Shown here: positions 24,143-31,874 of the stretch, in pieces
Position numbering within the stretch: the stretch's first letter is position 1
Layout of the letters: every line of letters begins with the position of its first letter
DNA from: Hyphomonadaceae bacterium
Lineage (GTDB): Bacteria; Pseudomonadota; Alphaproteobacteria; Caulobacterales; Aquidulcibacteraceae
NCBI GenBank assembly: GCA_016791425.1
Contig: JAEUMQ010000002.1
Coordinates: 1 to 38,824 of the forward strand
DNA: 38,824 nucleotides
Reading direction: 5' to 3'
Position numbers and translations under genes: made by a program
Notes under the pieces: model-generated
The model's input: the letters and a program-made list of their open reading frames with translations, nothing else
What the model was told of the DNA's origin: nothing
The model's database searches: none

Positions 24143-25969
24143 ATGCGGTTCCTGCAATCGATGCTGGTCGCGGTCGCGGCGCTGTGCACGCCCTTCTCGG
24201 CGCATGCGCAGCAAGCCCAGCAGAGCCAGAGCGCTTTGGCGCGCGGCGACGATGTCAACCAGGCGGCGCTGGAAAGCGGCAACGCACGCACGCGCGATGC
24301 GGAGATCGCGCGCGTCATCGCCGCCGCCGACCAGATATTTCCGTTCTATTATGCGCCGCTGGTGGATGCGCTCTATCGCTCCGGCCGCGGGCCAGAGGCG
24401 CGGCAATGGAACGCCAACGCCCTCCTGCGCATGATGATCGACATCGATTTCATGGGCGCGGCCGGGGAAAGCACGGGCGGCCTTGCCGACTTCCTCTCCT
24501 TCTACCGCATGGCGCTGCAGCGCAATCCTCCGCTCACGGCGTTTCTCGACAGCGATCCGCGCGCGCAGAAGGCTGCGATCGAAGCCGCTATCGTGTGGGA
24601 ACAGACGAGCCCGCGGCGCTATCTCGTCACCGACCGCTTCACGATCGACGAGGCGCGCGCCCGCGCAGGCGGGTTCGCAGCCGCGCTGCCGGAACGCGCG
24701 CGCAATTTCTTCGCTGAAGCGCAGGCGCGCCAGATCGCCGGCGCACGCGATGCGGCCGTTCGGCGCGCGGCTACGGCGGATCTTATGGACGATGCCGACG
24801 CCGCGGTGCGTGAGGGCCGCCCCGCGCGCGAAGCCATCGAGGCCGTGCCGGAGGACATGCGCGGCCGGCTCGCAGCGCGCCGCAGCGTCAAGCTGGCCTG
24901 CCCCGGCGAAATCCGCTTTGCGGCCGGCGCTGCGGCGTCGGAAGGCGCGCGCCAGGGCGCCATCGTGTGCGGCGAGCTGGAGAGAGATTCCTTCCAGATC
25001 GTCGATCTCGCAACCGGCGCTACGCTGCAGCGGGCGCCGACGCTCGGGCTCGATCCCAATGCCGGCGCGTTCAGCGAAGGCGGCGCCGTCACGCTCGTCG
25101 CGCGCCGCGACTACGAGAACCTCGGCGATCCGCGCGGTCTGCGCTCCTCGCGCGTCGCGCCGCTCTACACGCTGAGCGCCGCCAAGCGTCTCGCGCCCAT
25201 GCGGCTGCAGATCCCCGCCGAAGTCGGCGCCGGCCATCAGGTTTCCGCGCAGCCTCTCCTCTTCTCGCAGAGCGGACGCTTCGCCGTCTTCTCGTTCACG
25301 CGCGCCATCGAAGGCGCGCCCGACCCCACGCAGGAGGTGGCGGCCGCATACGACCTGCCGGCTCGCGCGCTCCTCTGGCGCAGCGTGCGCCCCTATGTCC
25401 ATCTCAGCGAAGAACGTCCGGCATCGGAGCAAATCGCCGGCGGGTTCATCGACGAAAGCGGGCCCTACCTCGTGTCGATGGTGCGCGAAGCGCGCGCCGC
25501 GCCGGGCGGGCTCAAGCCGATCGCGATCGAGCGCGTGAACCTGGAAACCGGCGCGACGAGCCGCTTCCCGCTGCCGGAGGGGATCGAGAACGCGGGGCCC
25601 GCGCCCTACGGGCCGGGGCGCGCGCTCATGTACATGCGCGTCGCCTCGCAAGCAGAAGAAGCGCGCCGCGAATATCTCGTGATCGATCTCGGCGGTCCAG
25701 ATGCAGCCATGCGCATCGCCTGGCGCGGCCTCTGGGCGGACCGGCCGGCCGAAGCAGCGGCGCGGCTGGCCTGCACGCAGGTCTCGTACGCCGAGGGCGA
25801 GGCGCAGGTCGAGCTTTGGACCGTCACGTCGCCCTCGCTGCCGCAGCCGATCAAGCTCGATCCTCTGCGCGGGCGGCCGTGGTCGTCCTGCGCGGCCTCG
25901 GCCGACGGGCGCCATGTTGCGCTCATCGTGCCGCCCTATGCGCACGTCTTTGAGATCACAGAGCCGTAG
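24143..25969 (+). CDS. Large exported protein of unknown function
   Basis: This 608-residue protein has a clear signal peptide (MRFLQSMLVAVAALCTPFSA, then HAQ, cleavage near residue 23) and no later membrane span, so it is probably periplasmic. The N-terminal half is helical (EIARVIAAADQIFPFYYAPL, RQWNANALLRMMIDIDFMG, SFYRMALQRNPPLTAF). The second half (about 250-600) has regularly repeated strand-like blocks (FQIVDLATGATLQRAP, YLVSMVREARAAPGG, EYLVIDLGGPDAAMRIAW, HVALIVPPYAHVFEITEP) suggestive of a WD40/PQQ-like beta-propeller. I recognise no family. It follows the SDR gene by 27 nt. An M28 peptidase lipoprotein lies downstream. Confidence 0.82.
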   Translation: MRFLQSMLVAVAALCTPFSAHAQQAQQSQSALARGDDVNQAALESGNARTRDAEIARVIAAADQIFPFYYAPLVDALYRSGRGPEARQWNANALLRMMIDIDFMGAAGESTGGLADFLSFYRMALQRNPPLTAFLDSDPRAQKAAIEAAIVWEQTSPRRYLVTDRFTIDEARARAGGFAAALPERARNFFAEAQARQIAGARDAAVRRAATADLMDDADAAVREGRPAREAIEAVPEDMRGRLAARRSVKLACPGEIRFAAGAAASEGARQGAIVCGELERDSFQIVDLATGATLQRAPTLGLDPNAGAFSEGGAVTLVARRDYENLGDPRGLRSSRVAPLYTLSAAKRLAPMRLQIPAEVGAGHQVSAQPLLFSQSGRFAVFSFTRAIEGAPDPTQEVAAAYDLPARALLWRSVRPYVHLSEERPASEQIAGGFIDESGPYLVSMVREARAAPGGLKPIAIERVNLETGATSRFPLPEGIENAGPAPYGPGRALMYMRVASQAEEARREYLVIDLGGPDAAMRIAWRGLWADRPAEAAARLACTQVSYAEGEAQVELWTVTSPSLPQPIKLDPLRGRPWSSCAASADGRHVALIVPPYAHVFEITEP

Positions 25970-25985
25970 AAAGGCAGGCTTTGCT

Positions 25986-26014
25986 TTGACGCTCCAGGCG
26001 CCCTTGCCCTAGAC
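25986..26014 (+). promoter_or_regulatory. Candidate Caulobacter-type promoter for the M28 peptidase gene
   Basis: TTGACGC (25986-25992) is followed after 16 nt by CTAGAC (26009-26014) in the context GCCCTAGACAC. This resembles the Caulobacter housekeeping pattern of TTGaCgS followed by GCtANAWC. The predicted leader is about 25-30 nt and contains GGGGGAG before the ATG at 26045. Confidence 0.4.
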
Positions 26015-26044
26015 ACAGGGCACGATCTCCAAGGGGGAGCCAAG

Positions 26045-27808
26045 ATGCCCATGAAGACCGCGGCCCGAATGGCCGCATTGGCGGCTGCATTCGCGGGCCT
26101 CATCGCCTGCTCATCGACGCGATCGAGCGAGACGGGCGAGTCTGCGCCGCGCTTCCGCGTCGGCGCCGCCTCGCGCGTGCCGGCCTTCGCCAGTGCGCCG
26201 CTCTCGGCCCCGGCGCTCATGCGGCACATCCAGACGCTTTCCTCCGACCGCTTCGAGGGCCGCGCGCCAGGCACGCGCGGCGAGGCGCTCACCCTCGCCT
26301 ATCTCGAACAGGCGTTCTCGGCGGCCGGCTTGCAGCCGGGCGTGGTGCGCGCCGACGGCACGCGCAGCTGGCGCCAGGCGGTGCCGCTCGTGGCCGCGCA
26401 GCTCTCGCAGGCGCCCACGCTTTCGCTCTCGGGAACCGACGGCCCCCGGTTCTACGCCTACGCCACGCAATTCTCCGCCTGGACGCGGCGCCTGGAGCCC
26501 GTCGTCACCGTCACGAACGCGCCGCTCGTCTTCGTCGGCTACGGCATCGTCGCGCCTGAGAACAATTGGAACGATTATGCCGGCGTCGACATGCGCGGAA
26601 AGATCGCGGTGATCCTCATCAACGATCCCGATTTCGAGACCGGCGACGACCGCGGCTTCGGCGGGCGCGCGATGACCTATTACGGACGCTGGACCTACAA
26701 GTTCGAGGAAGCCGCGCGGCAAGGCGCGGCGGGCGCGCTCATCATCCACGAGACGGCGCCCGCGGCCTATCCGTGGGCGGTGATCCAATCCTCCACCGGC
26801 AGCCCGCGCTTCGACATCGTGCGCGCGGACCGCGGCGCCAGCCGCGCGGGCTTCGAAGGCTGGATCACGCAGGAGGTCGCGCAGGAGACCTTCCGCCGCG
26901 CCGGGCTCGATTACGAGCAGCTCAAGACGCGCGCACGAGAGCGCGGCTTCCGGCCCGCGCCGATGAACCTCACCGGCAGCCTCACGCTCAACACCACGAT
27001 CGAAGAGACGACGACGTACAATGTCGTTGGCGTGCTGCCCGGCCGCACGCGGCCGCAGGAGACGATGCTCTATTCGGCGCATTGGGACCATCTGGGACGC
27101 TGCCCGGCGGTCGATGGCGACACCATCTGCAACGGCGCGCTCGACAACGCCACCGGCACGGCCGCGCTCATCGAGCTCGGACGGCGGTTCGCGTCGGAAG
27201 GACGGCCCGAGCGCAGCGTCGCGTTCATCGCGCTGACGGCCGAAGAGCAAGGCCTCCTCGGCGCGCTCTATTATCGCGACCATCCGGTGTTTCCGCCCGC
27301 GCAGACCGTCGCGGCGCTCAACATGGACGGGATCAACAATTTCGGACCCACGCACGACATCGAGATCGTCGGCATGGGCAAGAGCGAGATGGATGCCATC
27401 CTCACCGAGGTCGCGACCGCGCATGGGCGCCGCGTCGTGCCGGACACCCGGCCCGAGCACGGCTATTTCTACCGCTCGGACCATCTGCATTTCGCGCAGC
27501 TCGGCATTCCGGTGCTCTACCCGAAAGCCGGCGTCGATATGGTGAACGGGGGAGAAGCGCGCGGCCAGGCGATCAAGGACGACTACACCGCCCACCGCTA
27601 TCACAAGCCGCAGGACGAAGTGACCGACGATTGGGACATGTCCGGCGGCGTGCAGGACCTCGTGCTCTTCTACGAAGTCGGGCGGCGCATCGTCGATAGC
27701 GACATCTGGCCGGCCTGGAGCGCCACCGCGGAGTTCGCAGCCGCGCGCACCGCATCGCTCGCCGCCGCGCAATCGGCGCCGACGACGGCGATCACGCCTT
27801 CGCATTGA
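26045..27808 (+). CDS. M28-family zinc aminopeptidase lipoprotein with PA domain
   Basis: This 587-residue protein has lipobox LIAC (C22), so it is exported and lipid-anchored. Residues about 155-300 form a protease-associated domain (VFVGYGIVAPENNWNDY, GKIAVILINDPDF, GAAGALIIHE). The C-terminal M28 domain has the two-zinc site H346/D348 (SAHWDHLG), D367 (NGALDNATG), the glutamates E400/E401 (TAEEQG), D428 (NMDGI) and H480 (RSDHLHF). Such enzymes remove N-terminal residues from peptides in the periplasm. AAGGGGGAG precedes the ATG at 26045; the ATG two codons later is also possible. Confidence 0.93.
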   Translation: MPMKTAARMAALAAAFAGLIACSSTRSSETGESAPRFRVGAASRVPAFASAPLSAPALMRHIQTLSSDRFEGRAPGTRGEALTLAYLEQAFSAAGLQPGVVRADGTRSWRQAVPLVAAQLSQAPTLSLSGTDGPRFYAYATQFSAWTRRLEPVVTVTNAPLVFVGYGIVAPENNWNDYAGVDMRGKIAVILINDPDFETGDDRGFGGRAMTYYGRWTYKFEEAARQGAAGALIIHETAPAAYPWAVIQSSTGSPRFDIVRADRGASRAGFEGWITQEVAQETFRRAGLDYEQLKTRARERGFRPAPMNLTGSLTLNTTIEETTTYNVVGVLPGRTRPQETMLYSAHWDHLGRCPAVDGDTICNGALDNATGTAALIELGRRFASEGRPERSVAFIALTAEEQGLLGALYYRDHPVFPPAQTVAALNMDGINNFGPTHDIEIVGMGKSEMDAILTEVATAHGRRVVPDTRPEHGYFYRSDHLHFAQLGIPVLYPKAGVDMVNGGEARGQAIKDDYTAHRYHKPQDEVTDDWDMSGGVQDLVLFYEVGRRIVDSDIWPAWSATAEFAAARTASLAAAQSAPTTAITPSH

Positions 27809-27919
27809 ACTCCCGTTCCCGGGTCACACCGAAAGCCGCGAGCCAGGACTTTCGAGGGCCAGGTGAAGGCGCGCCCCATGCCTCAACGGGCGCGAAAAGA
27901 GATGTCCCTCCCCGGACGG

Positions 27920-28168
27920 CTACTCCCAATCGTAGCGCGTGCCCCATCCATCTTCTTTTCGAACGATCTGGTCGCACACTAGGCAGTAAAGCCACCCGCC
28001 ATCAGGTGTTCGATCTGGGAGATAACCCCATTTGGAGGTATCATAATCGCAAGGCATCAAGATGTTGCCCGGCTGCTTTTCGAAGGTGATTACGCTCATA
28101 TTTGTGCAAACAGGGTCATCGATGTCGCGATCGATCCGATGGCGCATGGAGTCCTTTATTCGGGCCAT
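27920..28168 (-). CDS. Small cysteine-containing protein of unknown function
   Basis: This 82-residue protein starts MARIKDSMRHRID and ends EDGWGTRYDWE. It has four cysteines (DDPVC, LMPCDYD, and CLVC in WLYCLVCDQIV), which could form a small metal site. GAGGAGG lies 5 nt before the ATG at 28168; a start at 28198 lacks such a signal. Base composition here is clearly lower in G+C than in neighbouring genes, and codon use differs (more A/T at third positions), suggesting recent acquisition. I know no family for it. Confidence 0.6.
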   Translation of the reverse strand: MARIKDSMRHRIDRDIDDPVCTNMSVITFEKQPGNILMPCDYDTSKWGYLPDRTPDGGWLYCLVCDQIVRKEDGWGTRYDWE

Positions 28169-28351
28169 AACCGCCTCCTCTGGTGAGGTACCGGGCACTG
28201 GCTATCGTAGCGCCTTACGCTAGACGACACCAGTTCCTTCCACCCGGATGCAAGCGGTTGCCGAGAAAGTAGTATTGGCGCACGCATCGGCGAGCGCCCG
28301 CTCCCCGCCGCGTTGCAGCGCTGGAAGAGCACCTAGTTTGGCGATGCTAGG

Positions 28352-28759
28352 TCAGAACTCGACGCCGAGCACGCTCATCAGGCGGCGCTTCAGCGCCAGC
28401 GCGTCGAACGGCTTGGGGAGGTAGGAGTTCACGCTCGCGTCGCGCGGCACGGAATTGTTGCCTTCGGCCGGGGTGAGCATGATGACGGGCGTGTCCTTCA
28501 GCTTCTCGTCGGCGCGCACTTCGCGGACCAGATCGAAGCCGGACATCGGGCGCATGTTCCAGTCGGAGATGACGAGGCCGTAATTGCGGGTGCGCATCTT
28601 GGCCAGCGCCGTCTTGGCGTCGGAGGCCTCATCGACGTGCTTGAAGCCCAGCTGGCGCAGCAGGTTGCGGACGATGCGCAGCATGGTGTTGTAGTCATCG
28701 ACGACGAGGATCGGCATGCTCGCAGCCATGCTCATCGTCATTGGCATCGGCGCGCTCAT
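28352..28759 (-). CDS. CheY-like single-domain response regulator
   Basis: This 135-residue protein is a receiver domain with a methionine-rich N-terminal extension of about 14 residues. Acidic residues D21/D22 (VVDDYNTM), phosphoacceptor D66 (VISDWNM), T96 (IMLTPAEG) and K116 (LPKPF) are all present. TMLRIVRNLLRQLGF and the SDWNM loop place it with CheY proteins. It has no output domain, so it would act by protein-protein contact, for example with the flagellar switch or a phosphorelay. GGGGGGAAG precedes the ATG at 28759. No chemotaxis genes lie nearby. Confidence 0.9.
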   Translation of the reverse strand: MSAPMPMTMSMAASMPILVVDDYNTMLRIVRNLLRQLGFKHVDEASDAKTALAKMRTRNYGLVISDWNMRPMSGFDLVREVRADEKLKDTPVIMLTPAEGNNSVPRDASVNSYLPKPFDALALKRRLMSVLGVEF

Positions 28760-29112
28760 GGCCGCTTCCCCCCTGCGCTCTGCGCCACGCTCATTCGGCG
28801 TCGCGGCATTGCGCTCCCAAACCGTTCAGATAGATAAACCCGCCGGCCATAAAATTCGGTAAAATGGACGCACCCGATTGAATGGTTTTCCGAGGGGCGG
28901 TTTTCCGGCAGTTTCCGAGACATGGCTCGCTTTCCTCTTCTTCCTTCAGATGCGCCGGCCATGACGTCCGGATGCGCCGAACCTCTCCGCACGCATCGCG
29001 CGGATGCATCAAACTACGCATCGCGGACGGCGGGGTTGCGTAGGTGGCGCGCTTCCTCCGTGCGCGGAGTGACCGCGGTCACCTCCTCGCCGCGCCGCCT
29101 GTCGAGCGCCCG
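28760..29112. other. Divergent intergenic region between the CheY-like gene and ribF
   Basis: These 353 nt must hold both promoters. The part at 28830-28870 is A+T-rich (ATAGATAAACC, CATAAAATTCGGTAAAATGG) and is the likely promoter zone of the CheY-like gene, but I cannot fix -35/-10 boxes. A 10-bp direct repeat ACGCATCGCG occurs at 28991-29000 and 29016-29025. Short open frames on both strands lack coding character and are not called. Confidence 0.5.
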
Positions 29113-30048
29113 ATGAGCCCGATCGCGGCGGAAAGCGGGCCGGCGCACCCGACGCTGCGCGGCGCCTCCATCGCCCTCGGGGTGATGGACGGCGTGCATC
29201 TGGGGCATCAAGCGGTTGTGGCCGATGCGCGCGCGGCGGCGCAGCGATTGGGGGCGCCCGCGGCCGCGGCCGTGTTCGAGCCGCATCCGCGGCATTATTT
29301 CGATCCGTCCGCGCCGCCTTTTCGGCTGCAGAGCCCCGGCCAGCGCAGCCGCGCGCTCGCGGGCCTCGGCCTCGACGGCGTCATCGAGCTTTCGTTCGGG
29401 TCGGCGCTCGCGGCGTTGACGAAGGATGAATTCGTGGCGGCTGAGCTCGTCGGACGCCTCGGGATCCGCCATGTCTCGGTGGGCGCCGATTTCCGCTTCG
29501 GCAAAGGCCGCGCCGGCGACGTGGCGGACCTCAAGGCCGCCGGCGACACCCATGGCTTCAGCGTCGGCATCCTGCCTGAGGTGCTAAAAAACGGCGAGCG
29601 GGTCTCCTCCACGCTCATCCGCGGGCACGTCGCGGCGGGCCGCATGCAGGAAGCGGCGGCCCTCCTCACGCGGCCCTGGTCGCTCGAAGGCGTCGTCGCG
29701 ACGGGAGACCAGCGCGGGCGCACGCTCGGCTTTGCCACCGCCAACACCGAGCTCGGCGACTATATCCGCCCTCGCTTCGGCATCTACGCGGTCCGCGTCG
29801 ATGTGGGGGATGGGGCGCTCCGGCCCGGCGTGGCGAGCTGCGGGGTCCGGCCGATGTGGAAGACCGACCAGCCGATGCTCGAAACCCACCTCTTCGACTT
29901 CGCCGGCGACCTCTACGGCAAGCGGATCGAGGTGCAGATGATCGGCTTCCTGCGCGGCGAGCAGGTGTTCGGCGATATCGACGCGCTGGTCGCGCAGATG
30001 CGGCGGGACGCGGAGGCGGCGAAAACGCTGCTCTCACGTCCGGGCTGA
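29113..30048 (+). CDS. ribF: Bifunctional riboflavin kinase/FAD synthetase
   Basis: This 311-residue enzyme makes FMN and then FAD from riboflavin. The N-terminal nucleotidyltransferase has ALGVMDGVHLGHQAV near residues 20-34 (usually GNFDGVH), FEPHPRHYF and the VSVGADFRFGKGRAGD loop. The ISST-type signature reads RVSSTLIRGHV. The C-terminal kinase domain has GDQRGRTLGFATAN and the strand YGIYAVRVDV-like FGIYAVRVDV, and ends with KRIEVQMIGFLRGEQVF. Length matches the family. The ATG at 29113 is preferred over a GTG at 29044; no strong ribosome-binding site precedes either. The next gene encodes an FAD enzyme. Confidence 0.95.
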   Translation: MSPIAAESGPAHPTLRGASIALGVMDGVHLGHQAVVADARAAAQRLGAPAAAAVFEPHPRHYFDPSAPPFRLQSPGQRSRALAGLGLDGVIELSFGSALAALTKDEFVAAELVGRLGIRHVSVGADFRFGKGRAGDVADLKAAGDTHGFSVGILPEVLKNGERVSSTLIRGHVAAGRMQEAAALLTRPWSLEGVVATGDQRGRTLGFATANTELGDYIRPRFGIYAVRVDVGDGALRPGVASCGVRPMWKTDQPMLETHLFDFAGDLYGKRIEVQMIGFLRGEQVFGDIDALVAQMRRDAEAAKTLLSRPG

Positions 30049-30068
30049 AACTTCCCTATTCTCCGCCA

Positions 30069-31442
30069 ATGAGTGATTTGCACGCGAAGCTCGCCGCAAG
30101 GCTCGGGCCCAAGGGCTGGACCGCCGACCAGGAGCTCATCGCCCCGCATCTCGCCGAGCAGCGCGGCCGGCTCGTTGGCGAGAGCCCGTTCCTGGCCATG
30201 CCGGCCAGCACCGAGGAAGTCGGGGCCGCCGTGCGCCTCTGCGCGGAGGCGGGCGTTGCGATCACGCCGCAGGGCGGCAATACGGGCCTGGTGGGCGGAC
30301 AGATCCCGCAAGGCGAGATCCTCCTTTCGCTCAAGCGCATGAACCGCATCCGCGCGGTCGATCCGGTTGACGATTCCCTGATCGCGGAAGCCGGCGTGGC
30401 GCTGGTGCGCGTTCAGGAAGCGGCAACGGAGGTTGACCGGCTGTTTCCCTTGAGCCTCGGCAGCCAGGGCTCCGCAACGATCGGGGGCCTCCTCTCCACC
30501 AATGCCGGCGGCGTGCACGTCATCCGCTACGGCATGATGCGGGACCTGACGCTCGGGATCGAGGCGGTGCTGCCGGACGGCTCGGTGCTCTCCTCGCTCT
30601 CCTCGCTGCGGAAGAACAATACCGGCTACGACCTCAAGCAGCTCTTCATCGGCGCAGAGGGCACGCTCGGGATCATCACCGCGGCGACGTTGAAGCTCTT
30701 TCCGCGACCGGCGGCCCACGTCACGGCCGTGGCGGCGGTGAAGGACCCGGCCGCCGCGCTCGATCTGCTGCACCGGGCCAAGGCGGCCGGGCCGCTCGCC
30801 GCCTTCGAGCTCATGAACCGGACGGCCATCGCGGTCACGGTGAAGAACATCCCCGGCGCGCGCGATCCGCTGGCGGGGGATTATGTCTGCCTCATCGAGT
30901 TCGAGGGCGAGGAGGCGCCGCTCCGCGCCGCCATGGAGAGCCTCCTGGAGCGGGCGATGGCCGACGGCCTCGTCGCGGACGCCGCCATCGCCTTGAGCGA
31001 AGCGCAGGCCAAGGCCTTCTGGTTCGTGCGTGAGGAGATGGGGCCCGGCCATCGGCCCGAAGGCAGGCAGGTGAGCTGCGACATCTCCGTGCCCGTCTCG
31101 CGCGTGCCGGACTTCATCGCCCAGGCGCCTGCGGCGGCCGAGCGGCTCTGCCCCGGCGTGCGCATCGTCGCCTTCGGCCATGTCGGGGACGGCAACATCC
31201 ATTTCACCATGTTGCAGCCGGCCGGCCCGCCGATGGAGGCGTTTCCACGCGAAGCGCTGCAGGCGGCGGCGCACGATTGCGCGGTCAAGCTCGGCGGCTC
31301 GATCTCGGCCGAGCACGGCGTCGGGCGGTTTCGCCGCGAGGAGCTGCCGCGCTTCAAGTCGCCGGAAGCGCTGGCGCTCATGCGCACGCTCAAGGCCGCG
31401 CTCGACCCCAAGCGGATCATGAACCCGCGCGTCCTGATCTGA
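30069..31442 (+). CDS. FAD-binding oxidoreductase (D-2-hydroxyglutarate dehydrogenase-like)
   Basis: This 457-residue flavoprotein of the VAO/FAD-linked oxidase (GlcD) group begins MSDLHAKLAARLGPKGW. It has the PP-loop PQGGNTGLVGG, NNTGYDLKQLFIGAEGTLGI, and the C-terminal VAFGHVGDGNIHFTML and SISAEHGVGRFRREEL. These features match D-2-hydroxyglutarate/D-lactate dehydrogenases, which oxidise D-2-hydroxy acids and pass electrons to a carrier. The exact substrate is inferred. The start at 30069 is chosen because conservation begins there; no Shine-Dalgarno is present, and TATTCT at 30057-30062 hints at a leaderless start. It is 20 nt after ribF. Confidence 0.9.
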   Translation: MSDLHAKLAARLGPKGWTADQELIAPHLAEQRGRLVGESPFLAMPASTEEVGAAVRLCAEAGVAITPQGGNTGLVGGQIPQGEILLSLKRMNRIRAVDPVDDSLIAEAGVALVRVQEAATEVDRLFPLSLGSQGSATIGGLLSTNAGGVHVIRYGMMRDLTLGIEAVLPDGSVLSSLSSLRKNNTGYDLKQLFIGAEGTLGIITAATLKLFPRPAAHVTAVAAVKDPAAALDLLHRAKAAGPLAAFELMNRTAIAVTVKNIPGARDPLAGDYVCLIEFEGEEAPLRAAMESLLERAMADGLVADAAIALSEAQAKAFWFVREEMGPGHRPEGRQVSCDISVPVSRVPDFIAQAPAAAERLCPGVRIVAFGHVGDGNIHFTMLQPAGPPMEAFPREALQAAAHDCAVKLGGSISAEHGVGRFRREELPRFKSPEALALMRTLKAALDPKRIMNPRVLI

Positions 31443-31556
31443 GCGGCGCTCCCTCAACGGGCCCCCGCCTTCAGACGAGGGCGCCTCGTCCTGGTGCGCT
31501 ACTGATGCTGTTTGGGGTCCGGCTCGCGGGCGGCGCCGTCGAACAGAGGTGATCGA

Positions 31557-31585
31557 TTGAAAGCGCGCCGCGCCTCCCCTACATT
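31557..31585 (+). promoter_or_regulatory. Strong sigma-70-like promoter in an otherwise empty intergenic region
   Basis: TTGAAA (31557-31562) and TACATT (31580-31585) are separated by exactly 17 nt. Transcription would start near 31592 and run into the cassette ending at the hairpin 31801-31832. Confidence 0.6.
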
Positions 31586-31622
31586 CGGTTCAGGTTTCAA
31601 CAAACGGATAGGAGGTGGTCCA

Positions 31623-31685
31623 GTGTCTCATTGTCGCCAAACGCGGTGGAGCACACGGCGCCTCTTTCTCGGCGCTTACGCCTAG
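31623..31685 (+). CDS. Possible 20-residue micro-ORF with strong ribosome-binding site
   Basis: A GTG at 31623 follows an excellent Shine-Dalgarno (AGGAGGTGG, 31610-31618; 6 nt from the AGGAGGT core). It reads 20 codons, MSHCRQTRWSTRRLFLGAYA, to a TAG at 31683. The peptide is basic with one cysteine. It lies about 30 nt after the predicted transcription start and far before the terminator at 31801, leaving about 115 nt with no clear function. It could be a leader peptide or a small protein. It could also be part of a structured RNA: GGTGG-TCC around 31614-31621 can pair with GGATCCACC near 31781-31789. I do not recognise it. Confidence 0.35.
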   Translation: MSHCRQTRWSTRRLFLGAYA

Positions 31686-31800
31686 GCTCGACTAGTCTCC
31701 AAAACGCGTTCGTCATTCAGTCCCCGCTGGGCGCAAACCTCCCCCGTGTGCGCCCGCGGACGGTGGCGAACGCGTCCGGATCCACCAAGGTACGACAATG

Positions 31801-31832
31801 GAAAGGCCGCTCTCAGCCGAGGGCGGCCTTTC
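31801..31832 (+). terminator. Rho-independent-type hairpin
   Basis: GAAAGGCCGC (31801-31810) pairs perfectly with GCGGCCTTTC (31823-31832) around a 12-nt loop, and the downstream arm ends in a short T run. It closes the short transcription unit starting near 31592. It may also serve the minus-strand gene that ends at 31875. Confidence 0.65.
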
Positions 31833-31874
31833 GTCGTTGCAGATTCAGCAACAGCGTTGACGGGCGTTGCGCGA

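Noticed and set aside
28333-28350. A CTAG pair with 14-bp spacing near the CheY-like gene, and a pair with 10-bp spacing at 31682-31695
   Set aside because: These match one spacing of the CTAG units but lack the CTAGAC core and the other tetramers, so chance is the simpler explanation.
28756-29116. Short open frames on both strands between the CheY-like gene and ribF
   Set aside because: They overlap one another, lack ribosome-binding sites and show no recognisable protein features; the region is more simply a divergent promoter region.
31592-31832. Short transcript as 4.5S RNA, 6S RNA, tmRNA or RNase P RNA
   Set aside because: I could not find the SRP tetraloop/asymmetric bulge motif, pairing 5' and 3' ends as in 6S RNA, a tmRNA tag or CCA end, or RNase P signature sequences.
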